A stretch of 23,966 nt of DNA, taken from IMG/VR virus record IMGVR_UViG_3300020152_000001, positions 108,766 to 132,731 of that record; one strand, given 5' to 3'. How positions within the stretch are numbered: the first letter of the stretch is position 1; each line of letters starts with the position of its first letter. A program made the position numbers and the translations under genes. Below the pieces are notes generated by a model. It saw only the letters and a program-made list of their open reading frames with translations. It ran no database searches and was not told the origin of the DNA. This document shows, in pieces, positions 1 through 8,627 of the stretch. This stretch comes from a virus.

Positions 1-212
1 ACCGGGAGTTCAATCGTCATTTCCGGCGGGTCTTGCGTTCCGCCGCCGCTGAAGCTGCTGCGCTTCATCGGAATGGCTTCGTACAGCGCGTCATCTTTCT
101 GGATGTCGCGGTCATGCGTCGTGTAGTAATAATTCCGCACGACGCCTTCGAACCGATAGAGTTCGATCGGTTCGCCGTCGTGGGCCGAGACTTCTACGTC
201 CTGGTAGCTCAT
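1..212 (-). CDS. Baseplate hub-like protein, DUF2163/BR0599 type (N-terminal part)
   Basis: This gene starts at the ATG at 212-210 and runs off the left edge; 70 residues are visible. The start overlaps the stop of the preceding gene as ATGA (212-209), a typical coupled junction. Visible residues include EPIELYRFEG near residues 14-22, then YYYTTHDRDIQ, ALYEAIPMKRSS and a short hydrophobic-polar strand at the edge. The pattern 'PIELYRF...YT..DRD......Y.AIPMKRSS' is what I recall for the N-terminus of DUF2163/phage BR0599 proteins, which sit at the tail tip after the distal tail protein. Position after the tape measure and distal tail genes agrees. The C-terminal part, and therefore the full domain content, cannot be seen. 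Confidence 0.7.
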   Translation of the reverse strand, partial: MSYQDVEVSAHDGEPIELYRFEGVVRNYYYTTHDRDIQKDDALYEAIPMKRSSFSGGGTQDPPEMTIELP

Positions 213-1888
213 CCGATTTCTTCTTCAACGGTCGTCACCGAGATCGTGACCTCGGAGTCGAGCATGAAATGCTTGAAATTCACGCGATCGGACGCGAGCC
301 GCGCCACGCGCATGAACGAGATTGAGGAGATGACGTTGGCTCCGGCGTCTACCGGCAGCGCGGTTTCCAAGTGAAGGGTCAGGCTTCCGTCCGTCTCTCG
401 TTCTACCTCCGTCACCGTCAGGTAGATGATGCCGGCTTGCGTAACGCACCGCAGGTGGCGGTGAGCCAGAGAGTCGAAGTAGAAGGCGTAGTAGTCATCG
501 CCGACTTCTTCGTCCGTTCGGACTCGAAGGATTTCGCTACCGGAGTCCGGCTGCGAAACCAGAAAGAGGTCTTCCCGGAACGACGGCAGAAAGAACGGCT
601 CCCGCATACCAACGACGGCATCTAGGAAGACTTTGAAGTCCTGCCGTTGTTGGTAGGTCTCCAGCCAGAACGTGCGTTCGCCGGCAAGACGGGCGATCTC
701 TTCGGCGGAGTAGACGCGAAACTTCGCGCCGTAGTCGAACACTTCCTGGTTCCGGCCAAACACGTCGGAGACCATGTCGTTGTTCAGAGGCACCAGCTCC
801 AAGACAGGCTGGTCCTTGTACGTGTGAAGGACGCCGCCTCGGCCGCCGAACGGCTCCAGCGTCACCACCTTCCCTTCCCACGAAATCAAACCGGCGTTCA
901 CCGGCTGCTGGCCGACGCGGGCTCCGTCCATCCGCATGACTCGGATCACGGGATACACCGACGAGTTCTTCGGGAATTCAGCGCCGATGGGGTTGTCGAT
1001 CGTAATCGACGTGTCGTCGCTGGAGACCACGCGAGCGAGTGCGGTGTTGCCGGTGCTGTCTTCGACGAGAACGAACTCGTCGTCCTTGAAGTCCGCAAGC
1101 GCGCCGTCGACCTGAAGGACGGTGTCGCTGGTCCCGGTGGCGGTGTTCAGGTTCGCGGGCTCATGCCACAGAGGAATTGCGGCCTCTGAGCCTAGGCCCA
1201 AGAACAAGTCGGCACGCCGGCTGCGGATTTTGGTCTCGGAATCTAGGAAGAATTGAAGGTCGAATGTCTGCCTCGGCGCCGAGATCACGGAGATGCGCTG
1301 CTCAGTGCCATCCCACGACCGCAAGACATCGGTCTTGTAGTCGACGGCGTGCTCTACTGGCATCTCCGGCCGATCGAGGATGACGGCGATGCGGCGAGTC
1401 TCGAAGCGGAAAATGCCGCCACCGAGAATGAACTCGTAATCGAAAGCCGCCGAGATCGTGACCGGCGCGTCGTCGGTGATATAGATGTCGAAGGGGCGGA
1501 CTTCGAGAGCGCCGAAATTTGCACCGGCGTCGGCGATGTTCTCCACCCCATCGGCACCGGAGTCGGCGCGGTTGAGGATTTGGTTCTCTTCGAAGAACGC
1601 ATTCCAGATGAAGAACTGCACCGGACGGAAGGCGATCGGGTTCCGAACAGTTAGGACTTCGGGGATGAAGTAGATGCGGTAGTAGTAGTCACCGAGGAAA
1701 TGTCGGTGCAGAAGGCCGAAACCGCCGTTCTCCGGCGTGAGTTCGACCATCGTGTGCGTGGTCTCAACGCCTACAGAGAAGCCGTCGTCTTGACCCGCAG
1801 CTCTCCATTCTTCGCTGGCGACTACGGGGCCCTCGAAGTTTCGTTCACCCACGACGGTCGTCGGGAAGAGAAGGCCTAGGTCAGCCAT
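209..1888 (-). CDS. Distal tail / baseplate structural protein, 559 aa
   Basis: The ATG at 1888 opens an uninterrupted 559-aa frame that ends in TGA overlapping the next ATG. Six bases separate it from the upstream stop, and no good Shine-Dalgarno is seen, so coupling is likely. The protein is rich in beta-type, aromatic sequence with no signal peptide or membrane segment. About residues 188-212 read as a 'VLRSWDGTEQR...PRQTFDL' segment, and a similar 'YQQRQDFKVFLDAVVGMREPFFLPSF' segment lies in the C-terminal half. In phages with a DUF2163 hub, a protein with this paired 'W.DG.EQR / PR / F.LP' look lies immediately upstream. A tail-tip role is inferred from this context and from its place after the tape measure. 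The exact family was not identified. Confidence 0.75.
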   Translation of the reverse strand: MADLGLLFPTTVVGERNFEGPVVASEEWRAAGQDDGFSVGVETTHTMVELTPENGGFGLLHRHFLGDYYYRIYFIPEVLTVRNPIAFRPVQFFIWNAFFEENQILNRADSGADGVENIADAGANFGALEVRPFDIYITDDAPVTISAAFDYEFILGGGIFRFETRRIAVILDRPEMPVEHAVDYKTDVLRSWDGTEQRISVISAPRQTFDLQFFLDSETKIRSRRADLFLGLGSEAAIPLWHEPANLNTATGTSDTVLQVDGALADFKDDEFVLVEDSTGNTALARVVSSDDTSITIDNPIGAEFPKNSSVYPVIRVMRMDGARVGQQPVNAGLISWEGKVVTLEPFGGRGGVLHTYKDQPVLELVPLNNDMVSDVFGRNQEVFDYGAKFRVYSAEEIARLAGERTFWLETYQQRQDFKVFLDAVVGMREPFFLPSFREDLFLVSQPDSGSEILRVRTDEEVGDDYYAFYFDSLAHRHLRCVTQAGIIYLTVTEVERETDGSLTLHLETALPVDAGANVISSISFMRVARLASDRVNFKHFMLDSEVTISVTTVEEEIG

Positions 1889-1894
1889 CTGAAG

Positions 1895-2947
1895 TTAGGT
1901 GTCGAGTTTCTTGATGGCGAAGCCGTAGCGGCCCGAAGTGTTGATGATGGTCGGTGACGGCGGGACCGCATACTCGCCGTTGGGGTCGTTGCGCCGCATC
2001 GGGAAGCAAATCCACGTGTCGGCGCCGAACTCGATCTCTTCTCCGGCCGATCGGCCTTTCATCGAGATCAAGCGGATGTCCGGGAGCACGCCCAGCATCG
2101 AGTAGACACTGCTGGAGTCTCCCCACTGACCAATGACCGGCATCGCCATCATGGGGCTGACGCCGTTGAGTGGGTTGGGTCCAAGCGGAAACAGCGTCGA
2201 CATGCCACCGGAGCGAGCGCCCACGGTGAAAGGGCCCGAGTCCTGATCGTTGGCGCGGAAGTAGAGCGGCAGAATCGTGTCGTCTCGGATTTTGGCGCCG
2301 GTGAGCGCACCGTCGACGCGGACGTGTTGGGTCCGGCGGGAGTTTGCGTTCCAGTACGAGAACGGCATGAAATGCTGCTCTTCGTCCCAGTTGACGAAAT
2401 GATCGATGTACGGCGAGCGCCCGTACCAGAGATAGCGCGTGCCCGTGGCGAACGCGCCGCCCGGTGAATAGCTCTGACCTAGTTTGTCGAGATTGCCGAA
2501 GAACAGGTGCGTGAAGTAGCCCCGGTTGCCGTTCTTCAGCGTTTCGATGACGACGTAGATGTATTTCGGGCCGGTGTCCGGAGCGAAGAAATGCACGGAC
2601 TGGAACGGACCCGTGAGGTCGTTCGTGCGGATGTAGCGCTCAGACGACGACGCCGCGACGAGCGAGTCTGGTTGCTGCCACCACTTCAACGTGCCGGTCG
2701 CCGGGACGCCGTTATACCCTGTCGACAGGTGATATTGGAGTTCGGTGTCGATGCGCTCGACGCCGTTGTCATCGTCGACAGTGATGATGTTGCGTCGGAG
2801 ATTGATGTGGCAGGCGTCGTTGCTGAGTTGGAGGAAATTCGGCCACTCGTCGACTTGCAGAGTCCAGCCCTGCGCCACGGCGAACGTGACGATCGCGTCC
2901 TTCAACGCGTCAACAGTATTCAAGGAGACGTTGAGTTCGTAAGCCAC
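1895..2947 (-). CDS. Distal tail structural protein, 350 aa
   Basis: The longest frame runs up to 3025, but its first 26 codons overlap the upstream gene and look like out-of-frame noise. I choose the GTG at 2947, one base after the preceding stop, with GAGG six bases upstream. The mature start reads MAYELNVSLNTVDALKDAI. The N-terminal 30 residues resemble those of the preceding protein: both have a helix with '..LKD.I....A..GWT' followed by a strand. The rest is aromatic and beta-rich without recognisable catalytic motifs. Its place between tape measure and hub genes suggests a tail-tip or adsorption role. Homologues annotated only as virion structural proteins are what I would expect. Confidence 0.75.
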   Translation of the reverse strand: MAYELNVSLNTVDALKDAIVTFAVAQGWTLQVDEWPNFLQLSNDACHINLRRNIITVDDDNGVERIDTELQYHLSTGYNGVPATGTLKWWQQPDSLVAASSSERYIRTNDLTGPFQSVHFFAPDTGPKYIYVVIETLKNGNRGYFTHLFFGNLDKLGQSYSPGGAFATGTRYLWYGRSPYIDHFVNWDEEQHFMPFSYWNANSRRTQHVRVDGALTGAKIRDDTILPLYFRANDQDSGPFTVGARSGGMSTLFPLGPNPLNGVSPMMAMPVIGQWGDSSSVYSMLGVLPDIRLISMKGRSAGEEIEFGADTWICFPMRRNDPNGEYAVPPSPTIINTSGRYGFAIKKLDT

Positions 2948-2948
2948 C

Positions 2949-3860
2949 TTAGGCCTCGCGGATATAGAAGAAGTCCGAGATGCCAGCGCGATTAAGCGTC
3001 TGATAAATCGTGTAGGTGTCAGCACCCACGGTCACGGTGTCGTGGGTGTTGAGAATGGCGTTGTGTCCGAAGAACACGTCTTCAAGGACGCCGAGCACGC
3101 CGGCATTGGGGCCGTCGCCGAAAATGTGGATTGGCCACATTGGATAGAAGTTGTCGTCCTGCGGGACTTCCAGCGGGCGAATGTCGACGTTGAAGAACGA
3201 GTTCGTGATGCCGTTGTATTGAGGCCAGAGATAGTAGGCGCCGTCGTCGAAGTGGGCTTGCGGGGAGTTGCCGGTGCCGTGATTCCAAACCCGCTGCCAG
3301 TCGCCTGACGGCGTCCGAACGTGGGCTGAGTCTTCGCCAGGGCCGCCGATGCCGCGATCTTGCGTCGCCACCGTCGTGTAGCGCTTAATCGACGAGGACG
3401 GAGCGGCCACGAGAAGCGGGTACGGGTATTCCAACGGCGTCGCGAAGGGGTTGAAGAAACCCATGTACGCCGACATCACGAAGGTCGAGATGCGGGCGAT
3501 GACGACGATGCGTCGATTGGAAATGTAGAACGTGTAGTCGATGCTGGCGTTGTCCAGGTTCAAGATAACCTGGGGGCTGACGCCGGGTTGGTTTTCGAAG
3601 TCGAGGCCGCTGGAGTAGTTGATCGCCGCGCGGATGCGCCAGCCATAGAACAGCGTCGTCGTGTCGCCGAAGGTCTTGATTTGCACGAAGACGCCGTCGT
3701 CATCGCTGACGCCGGGGCCTTGGAGAAAGACTACATCTTCGACCTCAGGGTCGGCATCGGAATCGTAGTCGATGACGGTCCAGCCCTCATCAGCGGCTGC
3801 GTCGATGAGGTCGGCCAGGAGGTCTTTGAAGTTGGTGGCGGTGCCGGTGTAGACGGCCAT
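2949..3860 (-). CDS. Distal tail structural protein, 303 aa, first gene after promoter P5
   Basis: The ATG at 3860 starts a 303-aa protein beginning MAVYTGTATNFKDLLADLI. The N-terminus is a helix plus 'DEGWTVIDYD' strand, like the next gene's 'AQGWTLQVDEW', so the two look like paralogues sharing an N-terminal module. The remainder is beta-rich with many aromatic residues (for example YYLWPQYNG near residue 217). No membrane segment or signal peptide is seen. The promoter -10 lies only about 17 bases before the ATG and there is no AGGAGG-like site, so the mRNA may be almost leaderless. Its position directly after the tape measure gene suggests a distal tail or adsorption-apparatus protein; the function is otherwise unknown. 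Confidence 0.75.
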   Translation of the reverse strand: MAVYTGTATNFKDLLADLIDAAADEGWTVIDYDSDADPEVEDVVFLQGPGVSDDDGVFVQIKTFGDTTTLFYGWRIRAAINYSSGLDFENQPGVSPQVILNLDNASIDYTFYISNRRIVVIARISTFVMSAYMGFFNPFATPLEYPYPLLVAAPSSSIKRYTTVATQDRGIGGPGEDSAHVRTPSGDWQRVWNHGTGNSPQAHFDDGAYYLWPQYNGITNSFFNVDIRPLEVPQDDNFYPMWPIHIFGDGPNAGVLGVLEDVFFGHNAILNTHDTVTVGADTYTIYQTLNRAGISDFFYIREA

Positions 3861-3876
3861 GGTGGGTATCCGGTAA

Positions 3877-3905
3877 GGGTTAGCCTAGCTGACGCCTGAT
3901 GTCAA
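3877..3905 (-). promoter_or_regulatory. Promoter P5 (distal tail operon)
   Basis: On the minus strand TTGACA (3905-3900) is followed after 17 bases by TAACCC (3882-3877). The -35 is perfect and the -10 is weak by the sigma-70 rule, but GCTAACCC partly fits the alphaproteobacterial GCTANAWC. A start near 3870 would leave a leader of about 10 bases before the ATG at 3860. The gap 3861-3918 contains nothing else. Confidence 0.55.
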
Positions 3906-3916
3906 CCAAAATTACG
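3878..3916 (-). promoter_or_regulatory. Operator pair over P5
   Basis: Two 17-bp sites fit CGTNAG-N5-CTNACG. One is at 3916-3900 (CGTAATTTTGGTTGACA, whose right half is the -35 hexamer). The other is at 3894-3878 (CGTCAGCTAGGCTAACC, covering the -10). Their centres are 22 bp apart, the same spacing as at P1 and at the lower pair of P2. Confidence 0.5.
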
Positions 3917-3918
3917 CA

Positions 3919-6900
3919 TTAACGCGAAAGCAGGTTGCGGATGCGGTCGCCGTTCTTGCCGATGACGTTCATGATCAGCTTCTCACCTTGGACGCTGCTC
4001 AGGGCCGCCAGGGTGTCGTTCGGGTCGATCTGGTTGACGACGCGGACGTTGACCTCCGGCGGAGCGGACTCGCCCCCGCCCGAGATCACACGGCCGCCGG
4101 CATTGTTCACCTGCTGAAGTAGGCCCATGTTCGCCGCCGCCGACTGAGCGTTGACGACGAATTCGCCCTGGCTCAGAGCACGCGGCACCGAGTCCGAGGT
4201 CCCGGTACCCGGGCCCGTGACGATGCCGCCATCGGCCATGCCGCCGCCGGCCATCGCCAGCATTTGGGCCATACCCACGGTGGTGGCGATGCCCGTCATC
4301 GCGGGCGCAGAGTTCGCGCCGAACGACGCCAAGCTGACCATCGCCGCCGCCGGAGCCCACGCCGACGCCGTCGTCGCGCCGGCTGCCGCGCTGGCGGCCG
4401 TGGCGCTGGCTTGAGCCGCCTGCCCGATCATCTGGTTGATGAGCATTTGGATGCCCATCTGGATCAGGCCCGAGATCAGGCTCGTCAGGGCCTGATTGAC
4501 GACATTGTAGAGGGCCGATTGCAGGTCTTCCGCGTAGACGATGGCACGGGCAAGAGAGTCGCCGAGACCTTGCGACAGGCTCTGAGCGGCCTCGGTCATG
4601 AGGTTGCCGAGAGTCGCTTGGGCGTTGCGCGCGCCTTCGGTCATGCGGGTCAGGCCCGCGAGGAATTGATCGATGTAGGTGCCGTTGCCGGCGGCAACTT
4701 GCCACTCCAGCGTCGCGGCCGTCATCTCCGCGAGATAATTGTTGTATTGCAGCGCCGTGATCGCGCCTTCGTCACGCAGGCGCTGGAGCGCTGAGATGCG
4801 TTGCTCGAAGCCTTCGTCGCTCGCGCCAACAAGGGCGTCCGCCGCAGAGCGGCCGGCGCGGCCTTGCATGACTCCGGCGTCGGCTGGAGTGAAGCCTTCG
4901 ACCGTGGCCATCGCCTGGGCGATGTTGCGAAGCTGTTGCTCGTATTCGTAGAGTGCCTGCGTCGTCGTCGAGATGACGCCAAGGCGTTCCGCGTAGGCCA
5001 TGTTGGTCTCGCGGATGGCGGCGTCGATGCGCCCTTCTTGGTCGAGTTCGGTGCCGCGAGCGTTGTTCAGCTCTTGAAGGCGATTGCGATAGTCAACAAG
5101 CGCTTGCTCGCGCTCGCTGTAGAGGCCGAGTTCTTCATTCGCACGTTGGAGTGCGCGCTGGTTCAGGCGTTGTGCTTCCTCTTCGGAGATCAGTCCGGCT
5201 TCGAGCGCAGCGGCATAGCGCTCACGGGTGAGCGTTAGATCGTAGATTGCCTTCTGCGTTGGGTTCAGAAGGTTGAGTTCGTCGCGGAGGTTGTCGCGAA
5301 CGCGGGCAAACACTTGATCCCGCGTTAGGCCGGCGGCGGCGATTTCACGTTGAGCTTCGGCAAGTTTCTCCGTGGCCTCACGCAGGGCCTCGGTGACCTC
5401 GACGGCCGGGAACATCGACGCCAGCCACTTGCGGCGTTGTTCGGACTCGCGCTGCATGCGGCGAGCGGCGGAGTTATTGCCGTCCGGATTTGCTCCAAGC
5501 GGATCGATGGAGTTGGGGTCGATCGGAGCCGTGACGAAGCCGGAGTCTTGCTGTTCCTGACCGCGCGCCGCTTCCGCAGCACGGCGGGCATCGCGGGCGA
5601 CTTCAGCACGAGCCGAAGATTGGCGCAGGAATTCTTGGAAGCCACTAGCTTCCGAGAGATCGCGAAGCACGCCGCCGAGCGCGTCGCCCGCTTGGGCGAA
5701 GCGGTCGGTGTTCATCGTCCGGGCGATGCGATCAGCGATGCGCTGGCCTGAGGCCATGCGCTCTTCCAGCGAGGTCGTGAAGGCGTCGCCAGCCATCGAC
5801 CCTGCCCGTTCCCAATCACCGCGAGCAGCGGCGCCCACGGCTCCGGCCATGTTGGAGAAGAAGCCGCCGATCGAGCGGCCGGCTTCATCGAACGACGCCA
5901 TGACAACGTCCACGGCCGCAACCGTGGCGTTGATGAGGAAGTTCATCACCGACTTGAAGCCGTTCCACACGAGGCTCAGGAACGACGAAATGCGGTCCCA
6001 GCCTTGAGCGAATACGCGGCCGAGGGTTTGACCGAACTTGCCAAGGTTCTCGCCGAGTTCGCCCATGACGCCAGTGAAGATGTCGCCAAAGGTCAGGCCT
6101 TTGTTGGCGAAGTCATCGAAGATGCCGGCGGCGCGGGCGCCTTCGACAGCAATGCCCGCGAGCGTGGCGATGGTGCCGAGGCCGGGGATGAGGCGCAGGA
6201 AGCCGACAAGGCGCGGCAGCATCGTCGTCGCCAATGGACCGATGCCGCGAACGGCGTTGAGGGCCGCCGGGCCAATGCGGGCCAGTCCCGTGGCCACGGC
6301 CGGACCAGCACTGGCAACGAGACGCGGCAGACTCGCGAGGCCGGCGAAGGCGCGGGTGAAGAGCTGCGGGAACGACAGCAGGACGTTGCTGATCGTCGAC
6401 GCCATGTTGACGATGCCACGGCCGGCCGTAGCGGCGCCAGAGACGACGCCGCGAGCGCTGGCGATTGCGAAGGCGTTGGCCTGGGTTGCGGCGAAGCTGA
6501 ACTGCAGACCAGCGTTACGCGCCGCGCCTGCTACGCCCAGTAGCGACTGAGCGATCGACATTGCCAGCAGCGTCTTGAACGCGGCGATGACCAAGTCAGC
6601 ATTGTCGACCGCCCAGACTGCCGCGTCGCCGATCATGCGGAACGCGTTGCCGAGGCTTTGGCCCAGGCGCGTGGCGAACTCTTGGAATTCTGCCGACTGC
6701 ATCGCCTGGGCGACGCGGCCGAAGGCGTCGGCGAGGCCGGCGTCGGCGCCTGATTGGCCGACTTGCACCAAGAACTGCGTGAACGCGTTCTTGAAGATCG
6801 TCATCTGCGCCGTGGACTTCTGCAAGGCCATGGAGACGCGGTCTTCGTAGAGACGCGCCATCTCTTCGGTCAGCAGCAAGGCCGCGTCGGCGCGAACGTC

Positions 6901-8208
6901 GCCACGCTCCAAGGCGGCGTCGAGGTTGAAGTTCTCGTCACCTGTGCGGCGGCGAATAGCCTGCTGCATCAAGTTGAAGGCGCCGGGAATCTGTTCCAAC
7001 TGACGGCGAAGTTCTTCGGCGGACACACGGCCCTTCGAGAACATCTGCTGCAACGCCATGAAGGTGTTGCGCTGCTGCATGGTGTCGAGGTTGAGCACCC
7101 GCATCGCGCCCGACCACACTTCGAACACGCGTCGGGCCTCATCGGCACTACGGCCGCTGAGCATCATCGCTGAAGCCAGCTTCGGGAATTCTCGCTGGGC
7201 GACGAGCACGTCGACGCCCATGCGGTTCGATGCTTCGCCAACGAAGTCTAGCATGCGCTGGACTTCATCGCCGTCGTCGATGAACGCGCCCATCGACGCT
7301 TGGAAGCCGATGACCGATGCGTTCGCTTCCATCATCGAACGCGTGAAGTTGCCAACCGTCAGCGAGACGAGAATGCTGCGGAAGAGCGTCCCCGCCTGAT
7401 AGCTGGCGTTGAACTGATTTTCGAGACCGCGCAGCGCACCAGTGGCGCGGAAGGCCCCGGACTGAATGTTGCCGAAGGCCCCATTAAAATTGGGGAAGCG
7501 GACGCTGCGAAGGTTCGCCGCCGCACGCGACATCGCGTTGAGAACGGCGATGATTTGCGGAGCCTGCGCCGGCGGCTGCATTTGCTGCAAGCCCGCTGCG
7601 AACGCTTGGAGATTTCGAACGGCCGCTGCGCTGGGGCCCTTCATACCCGCGAGCATTGCCGAGATTCCGCCGATGCTCTGCGTCGCGCCGGTGCGGCCGA
7701 AAGACGACAGCACCATGAAGAGATCGGCGATGCGGCGAGCGACGGCGGGGTTTGGCGCCTTCAAGTTCGCCAGGGCCGCGCTCATGCTCGTGAGGTTTTT
7801 GACCTGCGTGGCATTGGGTCCACGGAAGCCGTTCACGGCCGCCGCGAGCGCTTGCAGGTTCTGGCCGGCGCCGAAACGTGTCAGCCCCGACAGGATCATG
7901 AAGAGATCGGCGGTGCGGCGCACGGCGCCGGCGTTGGGTCCGCGAAAACCCGAGAGCGTGGCCGACAGACGCTCCCAATTACGAACGTTCGACGGATTGA
8001 TGCGAACGTTGGCGATGTCCGCCATCTCGCGGGCGACACGAGCAAAGCCACCGCGACCAGCGATGGCTTGCACGCGCTTCAGAGATTGTTCGCTGGAACG
8101 ATCGAGGCGAGACAGCGCACGCTCGACACGGGCGATAGCCGCATCGAATTCCGCAGCGCCTTGTTTGGCCTGCGTACTGTCTATGCCAAGGCGGAGTTTA
8201 TCGTCCAT
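3919..8208 (-). CDS. Tail tape measure protein, 1429 aa
   Basis: This is the longest gene in the window and directly follows the tail assembly chaperone pair, the invariant place for a tape measure. Residues 71-210 hold about seven helical repeats of roughly 20 residues; several begin with G-x-PN/PS followed by V/A-R-x-x-A/L. Around residues 330-410 lies a region with 'VAQREFPKLA' and 'SAEELRRQLEQIPGAFNL' typical of the tape-measure N-terminal domain. Ala/Gly-rich hydrophobic segments occupy about residues 545-745. A charged helical, probably coiled-coil part follows at about 920-1120. The C-terminus has the usual 'GGIVTGPGTGTSDSVP..LSQGEFVVNA' motif near 1330-1360. At about 1.5 angstrom per residue the length predicts a tail near 0.2 micrometre. 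The ATG at 8208 has only a weak AGG upstream. Confidence 0.95.
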   Translation of the reverse strand: MDDKLRLGIDSTQAKQGAAEFDAAIARVERALSRLDRSSEQSLKRVQAIAGRGGFARVAREMADIANVRINPSNVRNWERLSATLSGFRGPNAGAVRRTADLFMILSGLTRFGAGQNLQALAAAVNGFRGPNATQVKNLTSMSAALANLKAPNPAVARRIADLFMVLSSFGRTGATQSIGGISAMLAGMKGPSAAAVRNLQAFAAGLQQMQPPAQAPQIIAVLNAMSRAAANLRSVRFPNFNGAFGNIQSGAFRATGALRGLENQFNASYQAGTLFRSILVSLTVGNFTRSMMEANASVIGFQASMGAFIDDGDEVQRMLDFVGEASNRMGVDVLVAQREFPKLASAMMLSGRSADEARRVFEVWSGAMRVLNLDTMQQRNTFMALQQMFSKGRVSAEELRRQLEQIPGAFNLMQQAIRRRTGDENFNLDAALERGDVRADAALLLTEEMARLYEDRVSMALQKSTAQMTIFKNAFTQFLVQVGQSGADAGLADAFGRVAQAMQSAEFQEFATRLGQSLGNAFRMIGDAAVWAVDNADLVIAAFKTLLAMSIAQSLLGVAGAARNAGLQFSFAATQANAFAIASARGVVSGAATAGRGIVNMASTISNVLLSFPQLFTRAFAGLASLPRLVASAGPAVATGLARIGPAALNAVRGIGPLATTMLPRLVGFLRLIPGLGTIATLAGIAVEGARAAGIFDDFANKGLTFGDIFTGVMGELGENLGKFGQTLGRVFAQGWDRISSFLSLVWNGFKSVMNFLINATVAAVDVVMASFDEAGRSIGGFFSNMAGAVGAAARGDWERAGSMAGDAFTTSLEERMASGQRIADRIARTMNTDRFAQAGDALGGVLRDLSEASGFQEFLRQSSARAEVARDARRAAEAARGQEQQDSGFVTAPIDPNSIDPLGANPDGNNSAARRMQRESEQRRKWLASMFPAVEVTEALREATEKLAEAQREIAAAGLTRDQVFARVRDNLRDELNLLNPTQKAIYDLTLTRERYAAALEAGLISEEEAQRLNQRALQRANEELGLYSEREQALVDYRNRLQELNNARGTELDQEGRIDAAIRETNMAYAERLGVISTTTQALYEYEQQLRNIAQAMATVEGFTPADAGVMQGRAGRSAADALVGASDEGFEQRISALQRLRDEGAITALQYNNYLAEMTAATLEWQVAAGNGTYIDQFLAGLTRMTEGARNAQATLGNLMTEAAQSLSQGLGDSLARAIVYAEDLQSALYNVVNQALTSLISGLIQMGIQMLINQMIGQAAQASATAASAAAGATTASAWAPAAAMVSLASFGANSAPAMTGIATTVGMAQMLAMAGGGMADGGIVTGPGTGTSDSVPRALSQGEFVVNAQSAAANMGLLQQVNNAGGRVISGGGESAPPEVNVRVVNQIDPNDTLAALSSVQGEKLIMNVIGKNGDRIRNLLSR

Positions 8209-8216
8209 CGGCGGAC

Positions 8217-8627
8217 CTACGCCCGCCGACGACCTCCTCTAGGCGTCGTAGTCGCGGGCTTGTTTTTGGCTTTCGCCTCCAACTTCCGCTGCTCGATCTT
8301 CTGCTTTTCGTAGAAGTCCTTGAGCCACCAGTTGTCGAGAACCGGGATCACGCGGAGGAGGAAATCGATGTCGTCGTCGGCCTTGATGCCGCGAAGGCGG
8401 CAATAGGCTTCGATCTCTGTCGCTTGAATTGGGAGGGGACCGCTGCCGCTGTTGCTGCGCGTGCGGTGGCAGAACTCAAATGCCTGCCAAGCCCAGACGA
8501 GATCGGGATACACTGTGGGCATGTCGTCGAGGGTCTTCGACTCGATGCCCTTCTCTTCCCGAAGCTTCTGAAGCCAGCCACTATGCTGGGCTGCTGGCTT
8601 CAGAGTCCACTTCAGGAAGTCGATTAG
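8217..8627 (-). CDS. Tail assembly chaperone, frameshift-only C-terminal extension (gpGT-like)
   Basis: This frame is open from the slippery site to the TAG at 8217 and adds 136 residues. It is in the -1 frame relative to the upstream chaperone gene. After slippage it reads LIDFLKWTLKPAAQ... and continues without a break into the MPTVYPDLVWAWQAFEFC segment. An ATG at 8522 could give a separate 101-aa protein, but it has no clear ribosome site and would omit 35 conserved-looking residues, so I treat the frame as the T-domain of a gpG-gpGT pair. The C-terminus is very basic (KAKNKPATTTPRGGRRRA). In lambda-like tails the T extension contacts the tube protein while the G part coats the tape measure. 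The fusion would be about 273 aa. Confidence 0.8.
   Translation of the reverse strand, partial: LIDFLKWTLKPAAQHSGWLQKLREEKGIESKTLDDMPTVYPDLVWAWQAFEFCHRTRSNSGSGPLPIQATEIEAYCRLRGIKADDDIDFLLRVIPVLDNWWLKDFYEKQKIEQRKLEAKAKNKPATTTPRGGRRRA

Noticed and set aside
7300-8313. Long plus-strand open frame (337 aa) opposite the tape measure start
   Set aside because: It is antisense to an obvious tape measure gene, is Arg/His/Ala-rich with no recognisable domain, and has no promoter or ribosome site; it follows from GC-rich codon bias.
8217-8522. Stand-alone 101-aa gene starting at ATG 8522
   Set aside because: The frame stays open up to the A AAA AAC slippery site with sensible residues upstream of the ATG, and no ribosome site precedes it; better read as the frameshift extension.
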